This document shows, piece by piece, positions 6,046 to 7,183 of a DNA stretch of 7,183 nucleotides. The translations under genes were made by a program, and so were the position numbers. The stretch's first letter is position 1; each line of letters opens with the position of its first letter. A model generated the notes under the pieces. It saw only the letters and a list, made by a program, of their open reading frames with translations. It was not told the DNA's origin and did not search any database. The stretch spans positions 1 to 7,183 of the forward strand of contig JAUSKE010000057.1 of NCBI GenBank assembly GCA_030649435.1, given 5' to 3'. Source of the stretch: Deltaproteobacteria bacterium (GTDB taxonomy: Bacteria; UBA10199; JACPAL01; JACOUP01).

Positions 6046-6075
6046 AAAAAAATTAGAAACGACTTCAGGCTCGTT
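6044..6075 (-). terminator. Weak candidate terminator after efp
   Basis: On the minus strand AACGA (6075-6071) pairs with TCGTT (6062-6058) around an 8-base loop containing the efp stop codon, followed by TCTAA and then nine T (6052-6044). The T-run is good, but the stem is only 5 bp and separated from the T-run by five bases, so efficiency is doubtful. Confidence 0.33.
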
Positions 6076-6622
6076 CGAGGTACTCGAGACTAGCGGTATC
6101 AATTTTAATTTTATCCCCTCGGTTGATAAAGGAAGGGACCTTCACCGTCAGGCCGTTATCCATGAGGGCTGGCTTGTAGGAAGAAGCGGCGGTCGCCCCC
6201 TTGATCGGCGGGTCGGTTTCCACAACTTCGAGGACAAATTCAGGAGGGAGATCGATGCCGACCGGATTCTCTTCCCAAAACTGGACCATGATCTTGATGT
6301 TGGATTTTAGAAAGTAGGTTCCGTCTCCCAAAAGATCTTTATCCAACTCGATCTGCTCATAATTTTGGGTATCCATAAAGGTGTAACGATCCCCTTCATG
6401 ATAAAGATACTCCATCTCCTTTTCTTCAAGGGTCGCATTTTCGATACTGTCTTCGGAACGGAAACGATTTTCAATCTTGGTGCCACTTTTGATGTTCCTG
6501 AGCTCCGTCTGAACCTTACCCCTCTTGTTGCCTTGGGTAATATGAACGATCTTCAAGACCCGGTAGAGTTCTCCGCCATGAACAATGATCATCCCCGGCC
6601 TGACTTGAGTGGCTTGAATCAT
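6065..6622 (-). CDS. efp: Elongation factor P
   Basis: A 185-residue protein with the full three-domain EF-P layout: an N-terminal KOW-like domain (about 1-63), an OB-type domain II (about 66-126) and a C-terminal OB domain. The C terminus has the strong family pattern: SYKPALMDNGLTVKVP, then SFINRGDKIKIDTASLEYLER. EF-P enters the ribosomal E site and rescues ribosomes stalled at polyproline. The tip of the first domain, usually PGKG with a modified Lys (E. coli Lys34), reads TQGNKRGK (29-36): Asn32 aligns with the usual Lys, and Lys33/Arg34 are next to it. The start is ATG 6622 with AGGCG as a modest Shine-Dalgarno about seven bases upstream. It is probably a separate unit from the transporter genes, given the T-run and candidate promoter downstream. 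Confidence 0.95.
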   Translation of the reverse strand: MIQATQVRPGMIIVHGGELYRVLKIVHITQGNKRGKVQTELRNIKSGTKIENRFRSEDSIENATLEEKEMEYLYHEGDRYTFMDTQNYEQIELDKDLLGDGTYFLKSNIKIMVQFWEENPVGIDLPPEFVLEVVETDPPIKGATAASSYKPALMDNGLTVKVPSFINRGDKIKIDTASLEYLERA

Positions 6623-6667
6623 AGGGTCGCCTGCATACAGGGCTATTTTGAAAAAATCAACCGATTA

Positions 6668-7183
6668 CTACGGAAGAACCAAAGGCCGCGGTGGTAGGCG
6701 GGTGAGATTATTCTCGAAGGCCCCGGAGACTTCCGGCGCGATGCCTCGATTTAATTCCAAACCTCCGCGGACCATGTCGGAGGGGACGGAGAGAACGATC
6801 TCACCCGAATGGACACCCAAAAGTTCGCTGCCGTCGTCAGGGCGAGTGGTCTCGTCTACTGATGCGCGGTAATTTATCTCGCCACCACCCGCTGGTCCGC
6901 TGTCATTATCACTTGAAGGATTTCTGAGCTGCCACGAACCATCCGGTTGGCGTTCCATAACAGGAAAATCATTCCTAAAATCGTGGAGCCGATAGGCATC
7001 ATAGCCTATGGGCAAAACATCGTGATCTATGGCAAAATCACTGAATTCGGCACCTGTCATGAATCCCCCCGGTTTCAGATTTAGGATAAGGTTGGCAACA
7101 TCCACATTGATCGGATGGCGAGAATCACGAACGGCAACGCGAAGAGGTCGTGGCAGGTACCTGCTAACATTGTTATAGTCAAT
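6668..7183 (-). CDS. C-terminal part of an unidentified protein (cut by window edge)
   Basis: The frame is open from the window edge to tandem stops TAG-TAA (6670-6665), giving 171 residues of C terminus. An internal GTG at 7105 is a possible but unnecessary start, because 26 more sense codons (beginning IDYNNVSRYLPRPLRV) precede it. I do not recognise the family with confidence. The stretch VDVANLILNLKPGGFMTG resembles the helix plus LKPGG turn after strand 5 of class I SAM-dependent methyltransferases, and the following AEFSDFAIDHDVLPIGYD could be the next strand and helix. The last 75 or so residues are polar, rich in Asp, Gly, Ser and Pro, and look loosely structured; no transmembrane or signal segment is seen. 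It ends 45 nt before efp. That it is coding is supported by frame length and continuity to the edge. Confidence 0.6.
   Translation of the reverse strand: MDYNNVSRYLPRPLRVAVRDSRHPINVDVANLILNLKPGGFMTGAEFSDFAIDHDVLPIGYDAYRLHDFRNDFPVMERQPDGSWQLRNPSSDNDSGPAGGGEINYRASVDETTRPDDGSELLGVHSGEIVLSVPSDMVRGGLELNRGIAPEVSGAFENNLTRLPPRPLVLP

Noticed and set aside
6632..6660. Possible promoter TTGATT-17-TATGCA in front of efp
   Set aside because: The -10 matches at only 3 of 6 positions and would leave almost no leader before the efp ATG.

Overview
The window holds one co-directional gene cluster; every protein gene I can support lies on the minus strand, so it is read from the high coordinates down. The organism looks like a Gram-negative, probably uncultured bacterium: it has a periplasmic TRAP solute receptor with a signal peptide, a lipoprotein partner of that receptor, and short GTAG-bounded palindromic repeats of a type I recall from many environmental and deltaproteobacteria-like genomes. 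I cannot place it more precisely from sequence alone.

Reading order: (1) 7183-6668, the C-terminal part of an unidentified protein, cut by the window edge, with a possible methyltransferase-like LKPGG turn. (2) 6622-6065, efp, elongation factor P with a non-standard loop tip. A weak hairpin plus T-run and a sigma70-like promoter separate efp from the next unit. (3) 5980-5051, a TatT-family lipoprotein. (4) 4979-3954, a DctP/TatP-type periplasmic receptor. (5) 3979-3458, DctQ small permease. (6) 3461-2187, DctM large permease. (7) 2146-968, acetyl-CoA acetyltransferase-type thiolase. (8) 899-117, enoyl-CoA hydratase (crotonase). (9) 113-1, the first 37 codons of a further gene, possibly radical SAM, cut by the window edge.

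Genes 3-6 form a complete TPAT system (TPR-protein-associated TRAP transporter), the type first described for Treponema pallidum TatT/TatP. The receptor has Trp where the classical carboxylate-binding Arg of DctP proteins normally lies, which argues for a ligand that is not a simple C4-dicarboxylate or sialic acid. Genes 7-9 follow in the same direction with short gaps, so uptake and acyl-CoA metabolism are probably co-transcribed. A short-chain or hydrophobic carboxylic acid that ends up as an acyl-CoA is a reasonable but unproven substrate.

Coupling is tight: tatP/dctQ overlap by 26 nt, dctQ/dctM by 4 nt (GTGA), and crotonase/last gene are 3 nt apart. The two wider junctions (tatT/tatP and thiolase/crotonase) each contain one double-hairpin repeat whose edge touches the next gene's Shine-Dalgarno sequence. 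One of these repeats also supplies the thiolase stop codon.
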